Assembly (NCBI GenBank): GCA_027493945.1
Contig: JAOSJU010000001.1
Span: forward strand, 744,001 to 808,000
Origin: Burkholderiaceae bacterium
GTDB taxonomy: Bacteria; Pseudomonadota; Gammaproteobacteria; Burkholderiales; Burkholderiaceae_E
Direction of reading: 5' to 3'
Length of the DNA: 64,000 nucleotides
Part shown: one piece after another, positions 9,924-19,996 of the stretch
Layout: each line of letters opens with the position of its first letter
Numbering within the stretch: position 1 is the stretch's first letter
Program-made: the position numbers and the translations under genes
The notes under the pieces: model-generated
The model's input: only the letters and a program-made list of their open reading frames with translations
The model's database searches: none
Told to the model about the DNA's origin: nothing

Positions 9924-11243
9924 ATGTCCCCGAGCACCCGTTCGCGCCCGAACATCGTCTTCATCGTCGCCGACGATCTCGGTTACGCCGATCTCGGCTG
10001 CTACGGCGGACGTGCGCCGGTGTCGCCAGTGCTCGACGAGCTCGCCGCCGGCGGCCTGATGCTGACCCAGGGCTACTCGAACTCGCCGGTCTGCTCGCCC
10101 ACGCGATTCGCCCTGATGACCGGGCGCTACCAGTACCGCCTGCGCGGCGCTGCCGAAGAGCCGATCAACAGCCGCAGTCGCGGCAGCACCACGCTCGGCC
10201 TGCCGCCCGAGCATCCGACCCTGCCCTCGCTGCTGCGCGCCGCCGGCTACCGCACTGCGCTGATCGGCAAATGGCATCTCGGGTATCCGCCGGCATTCGG
10301 CCCGCTGCGCTGCGGCTACGAGGAGTTCTTCGGCCCCATGTCGGGCGGCGTCGATTACTTCACGCACTGCGATTCGCGTGGCACCCACGATCTCTGGTCC
10401 GGCGAGAACGAACATTCCGAAATCGGCTACCTCACCGACCTGATTTCGCGTCGTGCCGTCGACTGGGTGAACCGGGTCGCCGCGCGGCGCGAACCGTTCT
10501 TCCTGAGCCTGCACTACACGGCCCCGCATTGGCCCTGGGAGACGCGCGACGACGCGGCGCTGGCGGCAGAGGTGGCCGACAACCTGTTCCACCTTCACGG
10601 CGGCAACATCCACGGCTACCGACGCATGATCCACCACATGGACGAAGGCATCGGCTGGCTGATGCAGGCGTTGCGCGAGCACGGCCTGGAGCGCGACACG
10701 CTGGTCGTATTCACCAGCGACAACGGAGGCGAGCGCTTCTCCGACAACTGGCCGCTGGTGGGCGGCAAGATGGACCTCACCGAAGGCGGCATCCGGGTGC
10801 CGTGGATCGCGCACTGGCCGGCGGCGATCGCGCCGGGCGGCATCAGCGCGCAACACTGCATGACCATGGACTGGACCGCCACCATGCTCGACGCCGCCGG
10901 CGTCGCTCCCGATGCCCGGTACCCCCTGGACGGCGTGTCCCTGATGCCGGTACTGCGCAACGCGCGCCACCGGTTCGACCGCAAGCTCTACTGGCGGATG
11001 AACCACCGCGGCCAGCGCGCGCTTCGCGACGGCGACTGGAAGTACCTGCGCGTCGACGGCAACGACTACCTGTTCGACCTCGCAGCCGACGAGCGCGAGC
11101 GCGCCAACCGCGCGCCGCGCGAGTCGGAACGCCTGCAGCGCATGCGCGCCGACTGGGAGGCCTGGGACGCGACGATGCCGCCGATCCCGGCCGATGCGAC
11201 CGTGAGCCTCGGCTATTCGGTCAAGGACATGCCGCAGCGCTGA
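9924..11243 (+). CDS. Type I (formylglycine) sulfatase
   Basis: 439 residues. The metal-binding start NIVFIVADDLGYADLGCYGG and the maturation motif C57-S-P-T-R61 identify a formylglycine-dependent sulfatase; C57 would be oxidised by a formylglycine-generating enzyme not seen in this window. Further family segments are GKWHLG, HYTAPHWPW, FTSDNGG and the C-terminal WKYLRVDG. No signal peptide is visible, so it probably hydrolyses sulfate esters in the cytoplasm. It follows the TTT receptor in a likely two-gene transcript controlled by the divergent IclR protein. Confidence 0.88.
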   Translation: MSPSTRSRPNIVFIVADDLGYADLGCYGGRAPVSPVLDELAAGGLMLTQGYSNSPVCSPTRFALMTGRYQYRLRGAAEEPINSRSRGSTTLGLPPEHPTLPSLLRAAGYRTALIGKWHLGYPPAFGPLRCGYEEFFGPMSGGVDYFTHCDSRGTHDLWSGENEHSEIGYLTDLISRRAVDWVNRVAARREPFFLSLHYTAPHWPWETRDDAALAAEVADNLFHLHGGNIHGYRRMIHHMDEGIGWLMQALREHGLERDTLVVFTSDNGGERFSDNWPLVGGKMDLTEGGIRVPWIAHWPAAIAPGGISAQHCMTMDWTATMLDAAGVAPDARYPLDGVSLMPVLRNARHRFDRKLYWRMNHRGQRALRDGDWKYLRVDGNDYLFDLAADERERANRAPRESERLQRMRADWEAWDATMPPIPADATVSLGYSVKDMPQR

Positions 11244-11261
11244 GGCTGTGCGTGCGCCGGC

Positions 11262-12073
11262 TCAAGGCAGGCGCGTGACGATCGGCACGCCGCACTTCTG
11301 CAGGCAGCCCGCGGTGACGCTGCCGAGGATCGCGGCCTCGAGCGGGCGGCGGGCGCGCGTCACCATCGCGAGCAGCACGTCGCGGCGCCCGTCCGGTAGC
11401 GCGCGATCGCGTCGGCCGGGTCGCCATGCAGCACTTCCCAGCTGGTGCGCACGCCGTATCGCGTGCGGTAATCGTCGGCGCGGCCGCGCACGTACGAGGA
11501 TTCCATCACGTCGCCGACCGGGATGTCGGCGCCAGGTCGTGCCTCGGGCGAGATCGCCTGGACGAGGTGGAGGTCGGCGCCGAGCCACTGCGCCATGCCG
11601 GCGGCCTGCGACGCCATCGCCTCCGAGACCCGGGTCCCGTCGAGCGGCAGCAGGACGCTGTTGATCTTCACCGCCTGCCGTCGGCCCTCGACCGCCGCGC
11701 CGCGTGGCCGATAGAGCATGACCGGGTCGCCGCTCGTGCGCACGATGCGCATCGCCACGCTGCCCATCATTGCTTCCATCAGGCCGCTGTGGCCGTGCGA
11801 AGTCATCGCGATCAGCGTACCCGGCACGCGCCGCGCTTCGGCGAGGATCGTGTCGGCGAGGTCGCCGCGGGCGACGAGCGCGCGCGCGTCGGCCCCCAGT
11901 TCGGAGGCGAGCGCCCCGACATAGCGCGCGGCCTCGGCCTGTTCGTCGTCGCGCTCGACCACCTGCAGCAGCGACAGTGCCACGCCCGTGGCGCGCACGA
12001 TGCCGAGCGCGTGCGGCAGCACTTCCTCGGAAAAAGGGGACCCGTCGACGGGCACCAGGATTCGATCGTACAT
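11262..12073 (-). CDS. Universal stress protein with two tandem Usp domains, one frameshift
   Basis: About 270 residues from ATG 12073. Usp domain one starts MYDRILVPVDGSPFSEEVLP and contains GTLIAMTSHGHSGL-type ATP-loop residues near 95-115; domain two starts INSVLLPLDGTRVSEAMASQ. One base is missing near 11395, between DPADAIARY and PDGRRDVLLAMVTRARRP. The corrected product ends GCLQKCGVPIVTRLP. It is divergent from the TonB receptor. Usp tandem proteins are cytoplasmic stress-associated nucleotide-binding proteins. Confidence 0.8.
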
Positions 12074-12234
12074 GCGGGACGCCTCCTCGAGCGGTTGGTG
12101 CTGCAGTGCAAGCATAAGCCAAGTTGCGCCCTGTCGGCATCCGGATCGCGGCGCGCACGGCGCCCGAGGCCCGGGGCTTGGCCGGGCCTCCCCGGCCAAC
12201 GCATACTCTCGCGACAGTGCGGCGGCGAGGGCCC

Positions 12235-14355
12235 ATGAAGCGGCGAAGCGGAAGCGCGAGACACCACGCATGGACACCGCGCGGCGCGGCGGCTCTCGTG
12301 TCGATCGTCGCCGCCGGTGCGCAGGCGCAACAGGCCCAGCCGACGCCGGGCGCATCGAGCGGGCTCGATCCGGTCACCGTCAGCGCCACGCGCATCGAAC
12401 AGCGCAGCTTCGATGCGCCGGCAGCGATCGACGCGATCGGCGGCGACGCGATCCGCGAACACGAGCCCGGCGTCGACCTGTCGGAGTCGCTCGGCCGCAT
12501 TCCCGGCATCCGCGCGCAGAAACGCGAGAACTACGCCCAGGATCTGCAGCTGTCGTCGCGCGGCTTCGGCGCGCGGGCCGCCTTCGGCGTGCGCGGCGTG
12601 CGTCTGCTGCAGGACGGCATTCCGTTCACCGCGCCCGACGGCCAGGGCCAGACCGGCTTGTTCGACCTGGAAACCGCCGAGCGCATCGAGGTGCTGCGCG
12701 GACCGTTCGCCGCGCTCTACGGCAATTCCTCCGGCGGCCTGGTCTCGGTGTTCACCGGCGACCCGCCGGGGCGCCCGACCTGGCGGGCCACGGGACATGG
12801 CGGCAGCTTCGGCGCGTGGAAGTTCGGCGCCGGCTTCGGCGACACGATCGGCGCGGTCGGTGCGCGCATGGACGCGTCGCGCTTCGACACCGACGGCTAT
12901 CGCGAGCACAGCCGCACGCGGCGCGACCTGGCCAGCGCCCGGTTGACGTATGCCGACAGTCCGGACAGCCGGTTCACGCTCGACGCCACGGTGCTTCACC
13001 AACCCGATACGGGAGACCCGCTGGGGCTCACCCGCCAGCAGGTGCGGGAAGACCCTCGGCAGGCCGGCACCGGCGCCATCGCCTTCGACACGCGCAAGAG
13101 CGTGGAGCATCGACAACTCGGGCTGTCCTGGCAGAGCCGGCTCGGTGCGCGCGACACGCTCACGCTGCGCGGCCATCTCGGCGAGCGCCAGGTCACGCAG
13201 TTTCTCGCTTTCAGTGGGGCTGCAGCGTCGTCCTCGGGCGGCGTGGTCGACCTCGACCGCGGCTTCGGCGGTGCGAGCCTGCAATGGACGCGCTCGACCG
13301 CGCTGGCCGACGGGCATCTCGATTTCACGCTGGGCATCGATTACGACCGGATGCAGGAGCGTCGCCGCGGCTACGTGAACGAGTCGGGCGTGGCCGGCGC
13401 CCTGCGCCGCAACGAAGTGGACACGGCCGCGAGCCTGGGCCAGTACGCGATCGCCGAGTGGTGGTTCGCCCCCGACTGGAAGCTGTCGGGCGGCGTGCGC
13501 CGATCGAGTGTCTCGCTCGACGTGCGCGACGATTTCGTCACCGCTGTCAATCCGGACGATTCGGGCAGCAAGCGCTACGCCGCGACCAGCCCGGTCATCG
13601 TCCTACTGCATGCGCTCACCGACACGATCAATCTCTACGCCTCGGCCGGCCGCGGCTTCGAGACCCCGACCTTCGCCGAGCTGGCCTATCGGCCCGACGG
13701 CCTGCCGGGGCTGAACTTCGCGCTCGAGCCGAGCCGCAACACGAACTACGAAGCCGGCGTCAAGATGTCGTTCGGGCGCGCCGGGCGCCTGAACCTCGCG
13801 GTGTTCCGCACCACGACCCGAAGCGACATCGTTCCGGACGTCAACGCAGGCGGCCGCACGACCTTCCGCAACGCGGCGCGCACTGCACGGCGCGGCATCG
13901 AACTGGGGATGGAATCGGATCTCGGCGCCGGGTTCGGCGGCTGGCTCGCCTGGACCCTCGTCGACGCCCGGTTCCGCGACTACCTGAGCACGTCGGGAGC
14001 CGACCTCTCCGGCAACGCGATCCCCGGCGTGCCGAGGTCGTCGGTCTACGCCGAACTGGCGTGGCGCCATGCGGCGAGCGGCTTCGCCACCGGCATCGAA
14101 GGCCGCTGGAACGCGAAGGTGGCCGCCGACGACGCGAACTCGGAGTACGCGGGCTCGCACACGGTGCTCGGCTGGCACGCCGGATTCGACTGGCGCCTGG
14201 GCCGCCTGCGGCTCTCGCCGTTCGTGCGCATCGACAACCTCTCCGACACCCGCTACATCGGCTCGGTCATCGTCAATGCCGCCAACGGCCGCTACTACGA
14301 GCCGGCGCCGCAACGCAACTGGCTGGTCGGCGCCCGGGCGAGCTACACACTCTGA
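12235..14355 (+). CDS. TonB-dependent outer membrane receptor
   Basis: 706 residues, starting at ATG 12235. A signal peptide ends near AGAQAQQ. A plug domain (about 50-170) has SLGRIPGIRAQKR, QLSSRGFG and ERIEVLRGPFAALYGNSSGG; a 22-strand barrel follows, with FETPTFAEL, FALEPSRNTNYEAGVK and the C-terminal aromatic YTL. This is the architecture of ferric-siderophore or dicitrate-type receptors. No iron gene is adjacent, so the ligand is open. The frame is intact throughout. Confidence 0.9.
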   Translation: MKRRSGSARHHAWTPRGAAALVSIVAAGAQAQQAQPTPGASSGLDPVTVSATRIEQRSFDAPAAIDAIGGDAIREHEPGVDLSESLGRIPGIRAQKRENYAQDLQLSSRGFGARAAFGVRGVRLLQDGIPFTAPDGQGQTGLFDLETAERIEVLRGPFAALYGNSSGGLVSVFTGDPPGRPTWRATGHGGSFGAWKFGAGFGDTIGAVGARMDASRFDTDGYREHSRTRRDLASARLTYADSPDSRFTLDATVLHQPDTGDPLGLTRQQVREDPRQAGTGAIAFDTRKSVEHRQLGLSWQSRLGARDTLTLRGHLGERQVTQFLAFSGAAASSSGGVVDLDRGFGGASLQWTRSTALADGHLDFTLGIDYDRMQERRRGYVNESGVAGALRRNEVDTAASLGQYAIAEWWFAPDWKLSGGVRRSSVSLDVRDDFVTAVNPDDSGSKRYAATSPVIVLLHALTDTINLYASAGRGFETPTFAELAYRPDGLPGLNFALEPSRNTNYEAGVKMSFGRAGRLNLAVFRTTTRSDIVPDVNAGGRTTFRNAARTARRGIELGMESDLGAGFGGWLAWTLVDARFRDYLSTSGADLSGNAIPGVPRSSVYAELAWRHAASGFATGIEGRWNAKVAADDANSEYAGSHTVLGWHAGFDWRLGRLRLSPFVRIDNLSDTRYIGSVIVNAANGRYYEPAPQRNWLVGARASYTL

Positions 14356-14456
14356 GGGCGACGCGCGAGTTCGCCAGCGGCCTGTCCGACGCCGACCTCG
14401 TCGACCTCGCGTATTTCTTCGCGCATCAGGGCCCCACGCCCCAAGGCAGCCGATAG
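14356..14456 (+). pseudogene. Cytochrome c C-terminal remnant
   Basis: Directly after the receptor stop, a different frame encodes REFASGLSDADLVDLAYFFA followed by HQGPTPQGSR and TAG 14454-14456. The pattern GLSDxDLxDLAxFxA is typical of the last helix of small class I cytochromes c. No haem CXXCH and no start codon are present, so only a tail remains, immediately before the restriction-modification island. The match is short and the call tentative. Confidence 0.4.
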
Positions 14457-14544
14457 AATGCAACGATGTTCTTAGACCGATCGCAGGCTTGGATTCGCAT
14501 CAGCGTCCTGATACCATCTCGCTGAATACTGGACATCCATACAC

Positions 14545-15729
14545 ATGCGTACCGCAGGCTTGTTCGCAGGCATCGGAGGGTTCGAGCTGGGTCTGGCACG
14601 CTCCGGACACGAGGCCGAACTGCTTTGCGACATCCTGCCGGCGTCGAAAGCGGTCCTCGGCGCCAGGTTTCCGGGCGTCGAGTATCGCGACGACATCACG
14701 AAACTTCGCTCGCTTCCGGCGTCGATCGACCTCGTCTGCGCAGGGTTCCCCTGCCAGGATCTCAGCCAGGCGGGCCGCACCGCGGGACTGGACGGTGAGC
14801 GCTCCGGGCTGATCGGGGAGGTGTTTCGGCTTCTTTCGCGTCGCCGTGTGCCCACTGTGGTCGTCGAGAATGTCCCGTTCATGCTGCAACTCAACGGCGG
14901 CAATGCGATGCGGGCGATCGTCGACGAGTTCGAGCGGCGCGGTTATCGATGGGCATACCGCGTCGTGGACACTTTTTCGTTCGGGCTTCCGCAGCGGCGA
15001 GAGCGGGTGTTCCTCGTTGCATCCAGAGTTCTCGATCCTGCGGAAGTCCTTCTGACAGACGACCGCCCCCTCGTACGACCTGCAACAGACCTTTCCCGCC
15101 CGGCGCACGGCTTTTACTGGACCGAAGGTCTCGGCGGTCTCGGTTGGGCTGTCGACTCCGTCCCGACGCTCAAGAACGGCAGCACCATCGGAATCCCGTC
15201 GCCACCGGCAATCCTGATGCCCGACGGTTCACTGATCAAGCCCGGCATCCGTGACGGGGAACGCCTGCAGGGGTTCGATGCCGGCTGGACGGAGCCCGCG
15301 GAATCCGTCGCGCGCCCGTCCATCCGTTGGAGCCTGGTCGGCAGCGCGGTCAGCGTCCCGGTCGCCGAATGGATCGGTCGACGCCTGTCGGCGCCCGGTA
15401 CCTACGACATCGGGCGCGATCAAGACTTCCCCGCGCAAGGCCGTCCGCCGCGCTGCGCAAGGTTCGACGGAAAGCGACGCCACGCGGTCGCACTCGGTGT
15501 CGATGCGCTGGGAATTCGTCCGCCGCACCTCGCGGACTTCCTCGAACACACCGAACGGGCTCAGCCTCTCTCCGCGAAGGCAACGCTCGGATTCCTGGCG
15601 CGCACCCGCCGAGCCAGGTTGCGTTTCGAACCAGGATTCATCGAAGCCATCGAGCACCACCTCGTCCGGATGGGCGGCGTAATCCCTCCGCGCACCGCCC
15701 CCAGCCAACTCGACCTTCTCGCTGCGTAG
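14545..15729 (+). CDS. DNA (cytosine-5-)-methyltransferase
   Basis: 394 residues from ATG 14545. Motif I is LFAGIGGFELGLARSG (residues 6-21), the catalytic loop GFPCQDLSQAGRT (Cys near 70), the VVVENVPFML motif near 100 and the FGLPQRRERVFLVAS motif near 150; GSAVSVPVAEWIG near 270 closes the conserved core. Beyond about residue 285 is an additional C-terminal region of no recognised fold. It methylates cytosine at C5 in a target that cannot be read from sequence. With the two following genes it forms a restriction-modification-repair island. Confidence 0.92.
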   Translation: MRTAGLFAGIGGFELGLARSGHEAELLCDILPASKAVLGARFPGVEYRDDITKLRSLPASIDLVCAGFPCQDLSQAGRTAGLDGERSGLIGEVFRLLSRRRVPTVVVENVPFMLQLNGGNAMRAIVDEFERRGYRWAYRVVDTFSFGLPQRRERVFLVASRVLDPAEVLLTDDRPLVRPATDLSRPAHGFYWTEGLGGLGWAVDSVPTLKNGSTIGIPSPPAILMPDGSLIKPGIRDGERLQGFDAGWTEPAESVARPSIRWSLVGSAVSVPVAEWIGRRLSAPGTYDIGRDQDFPAQGRPPRCARFDGKRRHAVALGVDALGIRPPHLADFLEHTERAQPLSAKATLGFLARTRRARLRFEPGFIEAIEHHLVRMGGVIPPRTAPSQLDLLAA

Positions 15730-15755
15730 GCATCGGCCACGACCTGCGCGCCCGA

Positions 15756-16586
15756 TCAACTGCCGAACCGGGCTCGATACTCGCTGCAGAGACCGACGAT
15801 CATTCGATCGTAGTTGATGTGGCTGTGGCGATCGGGAGCGGGCTCGCCTCCGACGAGCGTCACCGGCGAACCATCGTTCCGGCAATCGACGACGGTCACA
15901 CCGATGACGTTGTATCCGATCGATCCGGCATCCCGAGCCAGCGGAATGGCCTGGCCCAGCATCCTGACGACCTTTCGCGCATCTTCCGGCTGCGAATGCG
16001 TGTTGACCTTGCCGGCGCCGCTCGGGGTAACGAACTCGTCGGCCGCGTTCACCATCGAGTACGAGACCGTAATGCATCGAGGCTGTGCACGCTTGGCCAG
16101 ATACCCCGTTGCCAGAATCTCGGCATGCAATCGCGGCAGGGACTTGCTGTGTTCCGTCATGCAAGCCTTGGCCTCCAGCGCGACGACCACTTCCGAGACG
16201 TCCTCCCTACCGATGTCTCCCTCGAGAACCGGAAGCGACGCGAGCGCCTCCCGATCAGGCTGGTCGAGCACGATGCCATAGTGGTCGACGAGGTCGGCGA
16301 ACCGTTGTCGCCGCGTCGGCGCCCTTCCCGGCGATATCCGTGTCACGACCAGATCCAGCGTCTTGTTGATCGGCCCGACCATCACGTGATTGATGCCGAA
16401 GCCGACCAGTCCGCGTTCGGCATGCGCGCGAAAGATGTCGCACTCGAGGAGGAAATCGAACAGGACGGTCCAGCACGCGACCTTCGAGTGATTGTCGCTG
16501 CGCGAGTGATATTGCCATGCCCGATCGCCGGTACCGCGCGTAGTGGCAACGCTCATCGTGCGTGCGAGAATCGCCGGACCTCTCAT
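15756..16586 (-). CDS. Putative type II restriction endonuclease
   Basis: 276 residues from ATG 16586, with an alternative ATG at 16556. No named endonuclease family is recognised. It contains LDLVVTR, then VVALEAKACMTEHSKSLPRL, giving a D...ExK arrangement compatible with a PD-(D/E)XK nuclease, and a C-terminal YNVIGVTVVDCRNDGSPVTL. It lies between a C5-methyltransferase and vsr, where cognate endonucleases normally sit. It is transcribed leftward, convergent with the methyltransferase (26-base gap) and head-to-head with vsr. Function is inferred mainly from context. Confidence 0.6.
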   Translation of the reverse strand: MRGPAILARTMSVATTRGTGDRAWQYHSRSDNHSKVACWTVLFDFLLECDIFRAHAERGLVGFGINHVMVGPINKTLDLVVTRISPGRAPTRRQRFADLVDHYGIVLDQPDREALASLPVLEGDIGREDVSEVVVALEAKACMTEHSKSLPRLHAEILATGYLAKRAQPRCITVSYSMVNAADEFVTPSGAGKVNTHSQPEDARKVVRMLGQAIPLARDAGSIGYNVIGVTVVDCRNDGSPVTLVGGEPAPDRHSHINYDRMIVGLCSEYRARFGS

Positions 16587-17031
16587 GTCCACCCGCCCTT
16601 TCCCGAAGTCGTCGACGCCGCCCCAAAGGTCGGCGCTGATGAAAAGTGTCGGCCGCAAGGATACCGCGCCGGAACTCGCGGTTCGCCGATACCTTCATGC
16701 GCGTGGACTTCGATACCGCCTGCATGTTCGCGACCTGCCCGGCACTCCCGATATCGTCCTGCCTCGCTATCGAACTGCGATCTACGTCCACGGTTGCTTC
16801 TGGCATGGCCACGACTGCAGGCACGGTTCCGTGCAGGCGCGCACGAACCGGGAGTTCTGGCAATCGAAGATCGCAGCCAATCGCGAGCGCGACGAGCGCA
16901 AGGCCACGGCATTGCGTCACCTTGGATGGTCGGTGCAAGTGGTGTGGGAATGCCAGGCAACCGATGCGGCGATGCTTGCTGCCCTGGTTGGCCGCATACG
17001 ACGTCGTCGAATGCGCGAAGCTGATCGATAA
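16585..17031 (+). CDS. vsr: Very short patch repair endonuclease
   Basis: 148 residues. Vsr nicks beside T:G mismatches created by deamination of 5-methylcytosine. Visible are RSALMKSVGRKDTAPELAVR, GLRYRLHVRDLPGTPDIVLP, the zinc and catalytic segment IYVHGCFWHGHDC, and VVWECQ carrying the last zinc cysteine. The start ATG 16585 shares bases with the ATG of the leftward endonuclease gene (sequence CATG), so the two cannot have separate leaders unless one uses a downstream start. Its presence supports a genuine m5C system next door. Confidence 0.9.
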   Translation: MSTRPFPKSSTPPQRSALMKSVGRKDTAPELAVRRYLHARGLRYRLHVRDLPGTPDIVLPRYRTAIYVHGCFWHGHDCRHGSVQARTNREFWQSKIAANRERDERKATALRHLGWSVQVVWECQATDAAMLAALVGRIRRRRMREADR

Positions 17032-17089
17032 TGCAGGCTCACTCACAAGCTGAGGGCGAGTCGCAGGCCTCGGCTCTGGAGGGATCGAC

Positions 17090-17221
17090 TTGACCGGCTT
17101 CTGGATCGCAGGCATCGGCATCAACCTGGCTGCCTTCATCGCGCTGGCGTGGTGGGCCATCAGGAACTGGAAACGATCTTCCGACAAGGCGCGCGGCCCC
17201 GATCGCGATCCGCACCCCTGA
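17090..17221 (+). CDS. Small single-span membrane protein, TTG start
   Basis: 43 residues starting at TTG 17090, with GGAGGG at 17078-17083 as a well-placed ribosome binding site. The sequence is [20 protein letters not shown] then [20 protein letters not shown]: one hydrophobic helix followed by a basic, hydrophilic tail. It resembles small inner membrane proteins of unknown function. No homologue is recalled. The site-like Shine-Dalgarno and clear membrane pattern are the only support. Confidence 0.45.
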   Translation: MTGFWIAGIGINLAAFIALAWWAIRNWKRSSDKARGPDRDPHP

Positions 17222-17319
17222 AACGTCCGTGCGCGGCCGCCGGCCGCGGCATTGCCGCGTGTAAAATCAAGGGTTTATCCGGCCCCGCGCCGGCGACCCT
17301 CCCCGGATCTCCCAGGACC

Positions 17320-19989
17320 ATGCACGAAAAGTACGACGCCGCCGCGGTCGAAGCGGTCGCCCAGGCGCATTGGGCGGCGACCGACGCCTACCGCGCGATC
17401 GAGCACGACCCGCGCTTCCCGAAGGGCAAGTTCTACGCCTGCTCGATGCTGCCCTACCCGTCGGGCAAGCTGCACATGGGCCACGTGCGCAACTACACGA
17501 TCAACGACGTGATGTACCGGCATCTGCGGATGAACGGGTTCAACGTGCTGATGCCGATGGGCTGGGACGCGTTCGGGCTGCCGGCCGAGAACGCCGCGAT
17601 GAAGAACGGCGTGGCGCCCGCCAGGTGGACCTGGGACAACATCGCGCACATGAAGGCGCAGATGCAGGCGATGGGGCTGGCGATCGACTGGACCCGCGAG
17701 GTCGCCACCTGCTCGGCCGACTACTACAAGTGGAACCAGTGGCTGTTCCTGAAGATGCTCGAGCGCGGCATCGCCTACCTGAAGACCGGCACCGTCAACT
17801 GGGACCCGGCCGACCAGACGGTGCTCGCCAACGAGCAGGTGATCGACGGCCGCGGCTGGCGCTCGGGAGCACTCGTCGAGAAGCGCGAGATCCCGATGTA
17901 CTACCTCGGCATCACGCGCTACGCCGAGGAACTGCTCGCCGACCTCGCCGGAATCGGCTGGCCCGAGCGGGTCAAGCTGATGCAGGAGAACTGGATCGGC
18001 CGATCCACTGGCGTGCGCTTCGCGTTTCCGCACGACATCCGCGACGCGCAAGGCGCGCTGATCGGCGACGGGCGCATGTACGTGTTCACCACGCGCGCCG
18101 ACACGATCATGGGCGTGACTTTCGTCGCGGTGGCTCCCGAGCATCCGATCGCCGCCGCCGCGGCCGCGAACGACGCCGCGCTCGCCGCATTCGTCGAAGA
18201 GTGCAGGCGCGGAGGCGTCACCGAGGCCGAGCTCGCCACGCGCGACAAGGACGGCCGGCGCACCGGCCTGTACGTCAGCCACCCGATCACCGGCGAGCCG
18301 GTCGAGGTCTGGGTCGGCAACTACGTGCTGATGAGCTACGGCGACGGCGCAGTGATGGGCGTGCCCGCGCACGACGAGCGCGACTTTGCGTTCGCGCGCA
18401 AGTTCGGCCTGCCGATCCGGCAGGTCATCGACGTGAAGGGCCAGCCGTTCTCCGATCGGGAATGGCAAGCCTGGTACGAAGACAAGGCCAACGGCCGCTG
18501 CGTCAACTCGGGCCGCTACGACGGCCTCGCGCACGAGGCCGCGGTCGACGCGATCGCCGCCGACCTGGCCGCGAAGGGCCTGGGCGAAAAGCGCATCCAG
18601 TACCGGCTGCGCGACTGGGGCATCTCGCGCCAGCGCTACTGGGGCACGCCGATTCCGATCATCCATTGCGACGCCTGCGGCGCGGTGCCGGTGCCCCAGG
18701 AAGACCTGCCGGTCGTGCTGCCCGAAGACCTGGTTCCCGACGGCAGCGGCAACCCGCTGGCGAAGGACGAGCGCTTCCTGAAGTGCGCGTGCCCGAAGTG
18801 CGGAAAGCCCGCACGGCGCGAGACCGACACGATGGACACTTTCGTCGACTCGTCGTGGTACTACATGCGCTACTGCTCGCCCGACAACGATCGGGCGATG
18901 GTCGACGCGCGCAACGACTACTGGATGCCGATGGACCAGTACATCGGCGGCATCGAGCACGCGGTGCTGCACCTGCTGTACGCGCGCTTCTGGACCAAGG
19001 TGATGCGCGACCTGCGCGGCGAGTTCCCGGGCGACCCGCAGCGCGGGCTGGTGCGCTTCGACGAGCCGTTCAGCAACCTGCTGTGCCAGGGCATGGTGCT
19101 CAACCACATCTTCTCTCGCAAGACCGACAAGGGCGGCATCGAGTACTTCTGGCCCGACGACATCGAGTGGATCCACGACGAATCCGGCAAGCCGGTCGGC
19201 TGCCGCTCGAAGACCGACGGCCTGCCGGTCGACTACAACGGCATCGGCACGATGTCCAAGAGCAAGAACAACGGCGTCGACCCGCAGTCGCTGATCGACC
19301 AGTACGGCGCCGACACCGCGCGGCTGTTCGTGATGTTCGCCTCGCCCCCGGAACAGACGCTCGAATGGTCGGGCGCCGGCGTGGAGGGCGCGCAGCGCTT
19401 CCTGCGCCGGCTTTGGGCCTGCGCGTTCGAGCAGCACGCGAGCCTGTCGGCCGCCCCTGCCGCGCTCGACGCGACCCACCTGTCGGATGCGCACAAGGCG
19501 CTGCGCCGCGAGATCCACTCGATCCTGCGCCAGGCCGACTACGACTACCAGCGCAAGCAGTACAACACGGTCGTCTCGGCCGCGATGAAGATGCTCAACG
19601 CGATCGAGGGTGCGAAGCTCGCGCCGTCGAGCGAGACCACCGCGGTGATGCGCGAGGCGCTGTCGATCCTGATCCGGGTGCTGTATCCGGTGGTGCCGCA
19701 CATCACCCATTCGCTGTGGAACGACCTCGGCTATGCCCGCAGCCACGGCGACCTGCTCGACGCCGCGTGGCCGCAGGTCGACGAGAGCGCGCTCGCGCAG
19801 GACGAGATCGAGCTCGTGCTGCAGATCAACGGCAAGGTGCGCGGCGCCGTGCGCGTGCCGGCGCGGGCCGATCGCGCCGCGATCGAGGCCGCGGCAGTGT
19901 CCACCGAGGCGTTCGCGCGCCACGCCGAGGGCCGTGCCGCACGCAAGGTCGTCGTCGTGCCTGGCCGCCTGGTCAACGTCGTCGTCTGA
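17320..19989 (+). CDS. leuS: Leucyl-tRNA synthetase
   Basis: 889 residues, the usual bacterial length. ATG 17320 is preceded by CCAGGA. The class I signature HMGH is at residues 52-55 and [10 protein letters not shown] near 644-650; the inserted CP1 editing domain lies between about 220 and 410, and the zinc-binding segment [23 protein letters not shown] is present. The C-terminal anticodon and tRNA-binding part ends GRLVNVVV. It charges tRNA-Leu. It heads the run leuS-lptE-holA-proA, an order seen in betaproteobacteria. The frame is intact. Confidence 0.97.
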   Translation: MHEKYDAAAVEAVAQAHWAATDAYRAIEHDPRFPKGKFYACSMLPYPSGKLHMGHVRNYTINDVMYRHLRMNGFNVLMPMGWDAFGLPAENAAMKNGVAPARWTWDNIAHMKAQMQAMGLAIDWTREVATCSADYYKWNQWLFLKMLERGIAYLKTGTVNWDPADQTVLANEQVIDGRGWRSGALVEKREIPMYYLGITRYAEELLADLAGIGWPERVKLMQENWIGRSTGVRFAFPHDIRDAQGALIGDGRMYVFTTRADTIMGVTFVAVAPEHPIAAAAAANDAALAAFVEECRRGGVTEAELATRDKDGRRTGLYVSHPITGEPVEVWVGNYVLMSYGDGAVMGVPAHDERDFAFARKFGLPIRQVIDVKGQPFSDREWQAWYEDKANGRCVNSGRYDGLAHEAAVDAIAADLAAKGLGEKRIQYRLRDWGISRQRYWGTPIPIIHCDACGAVPVPQEDLPVVLPEDLVPDGSGNPLAKDERFLKCACPKCGKPARRETDTMDTFVDSSWYYMRYCSPDNDRAMVDARNDYWMPMDQYIGGIEHAVLHLLYARFWTKVMRDLRGEFPGDPQRGLVRFDEPFSNLLCQGMVLNHIFSRKTDKGGIEYFWPDDIEWIHDESGKPVGCRSKTDGLPVDYNGIGTMSKSKNNGVDPQSLIDQYGADTARLFVMFASPPEQTLEWSGAGVEGAQRFLRRLWACAFEQHASLSAAPAALDATHLSDAHKALRREIHSILRQADYDYQRKQYNTVVSAAMKMLNAIEGAKLAPSSETTAVMREALSILIRVLYPVVPHITHSLWNDLGYARSHGDLLDAAWPQVDESALAQDEIELVLQINGKVRGAVRVPARADRAAIEAAAVSTEAFARHAEGRAARKVVVVPGRLVNVVV

Positions 19990-19996
19990 AGCAACG

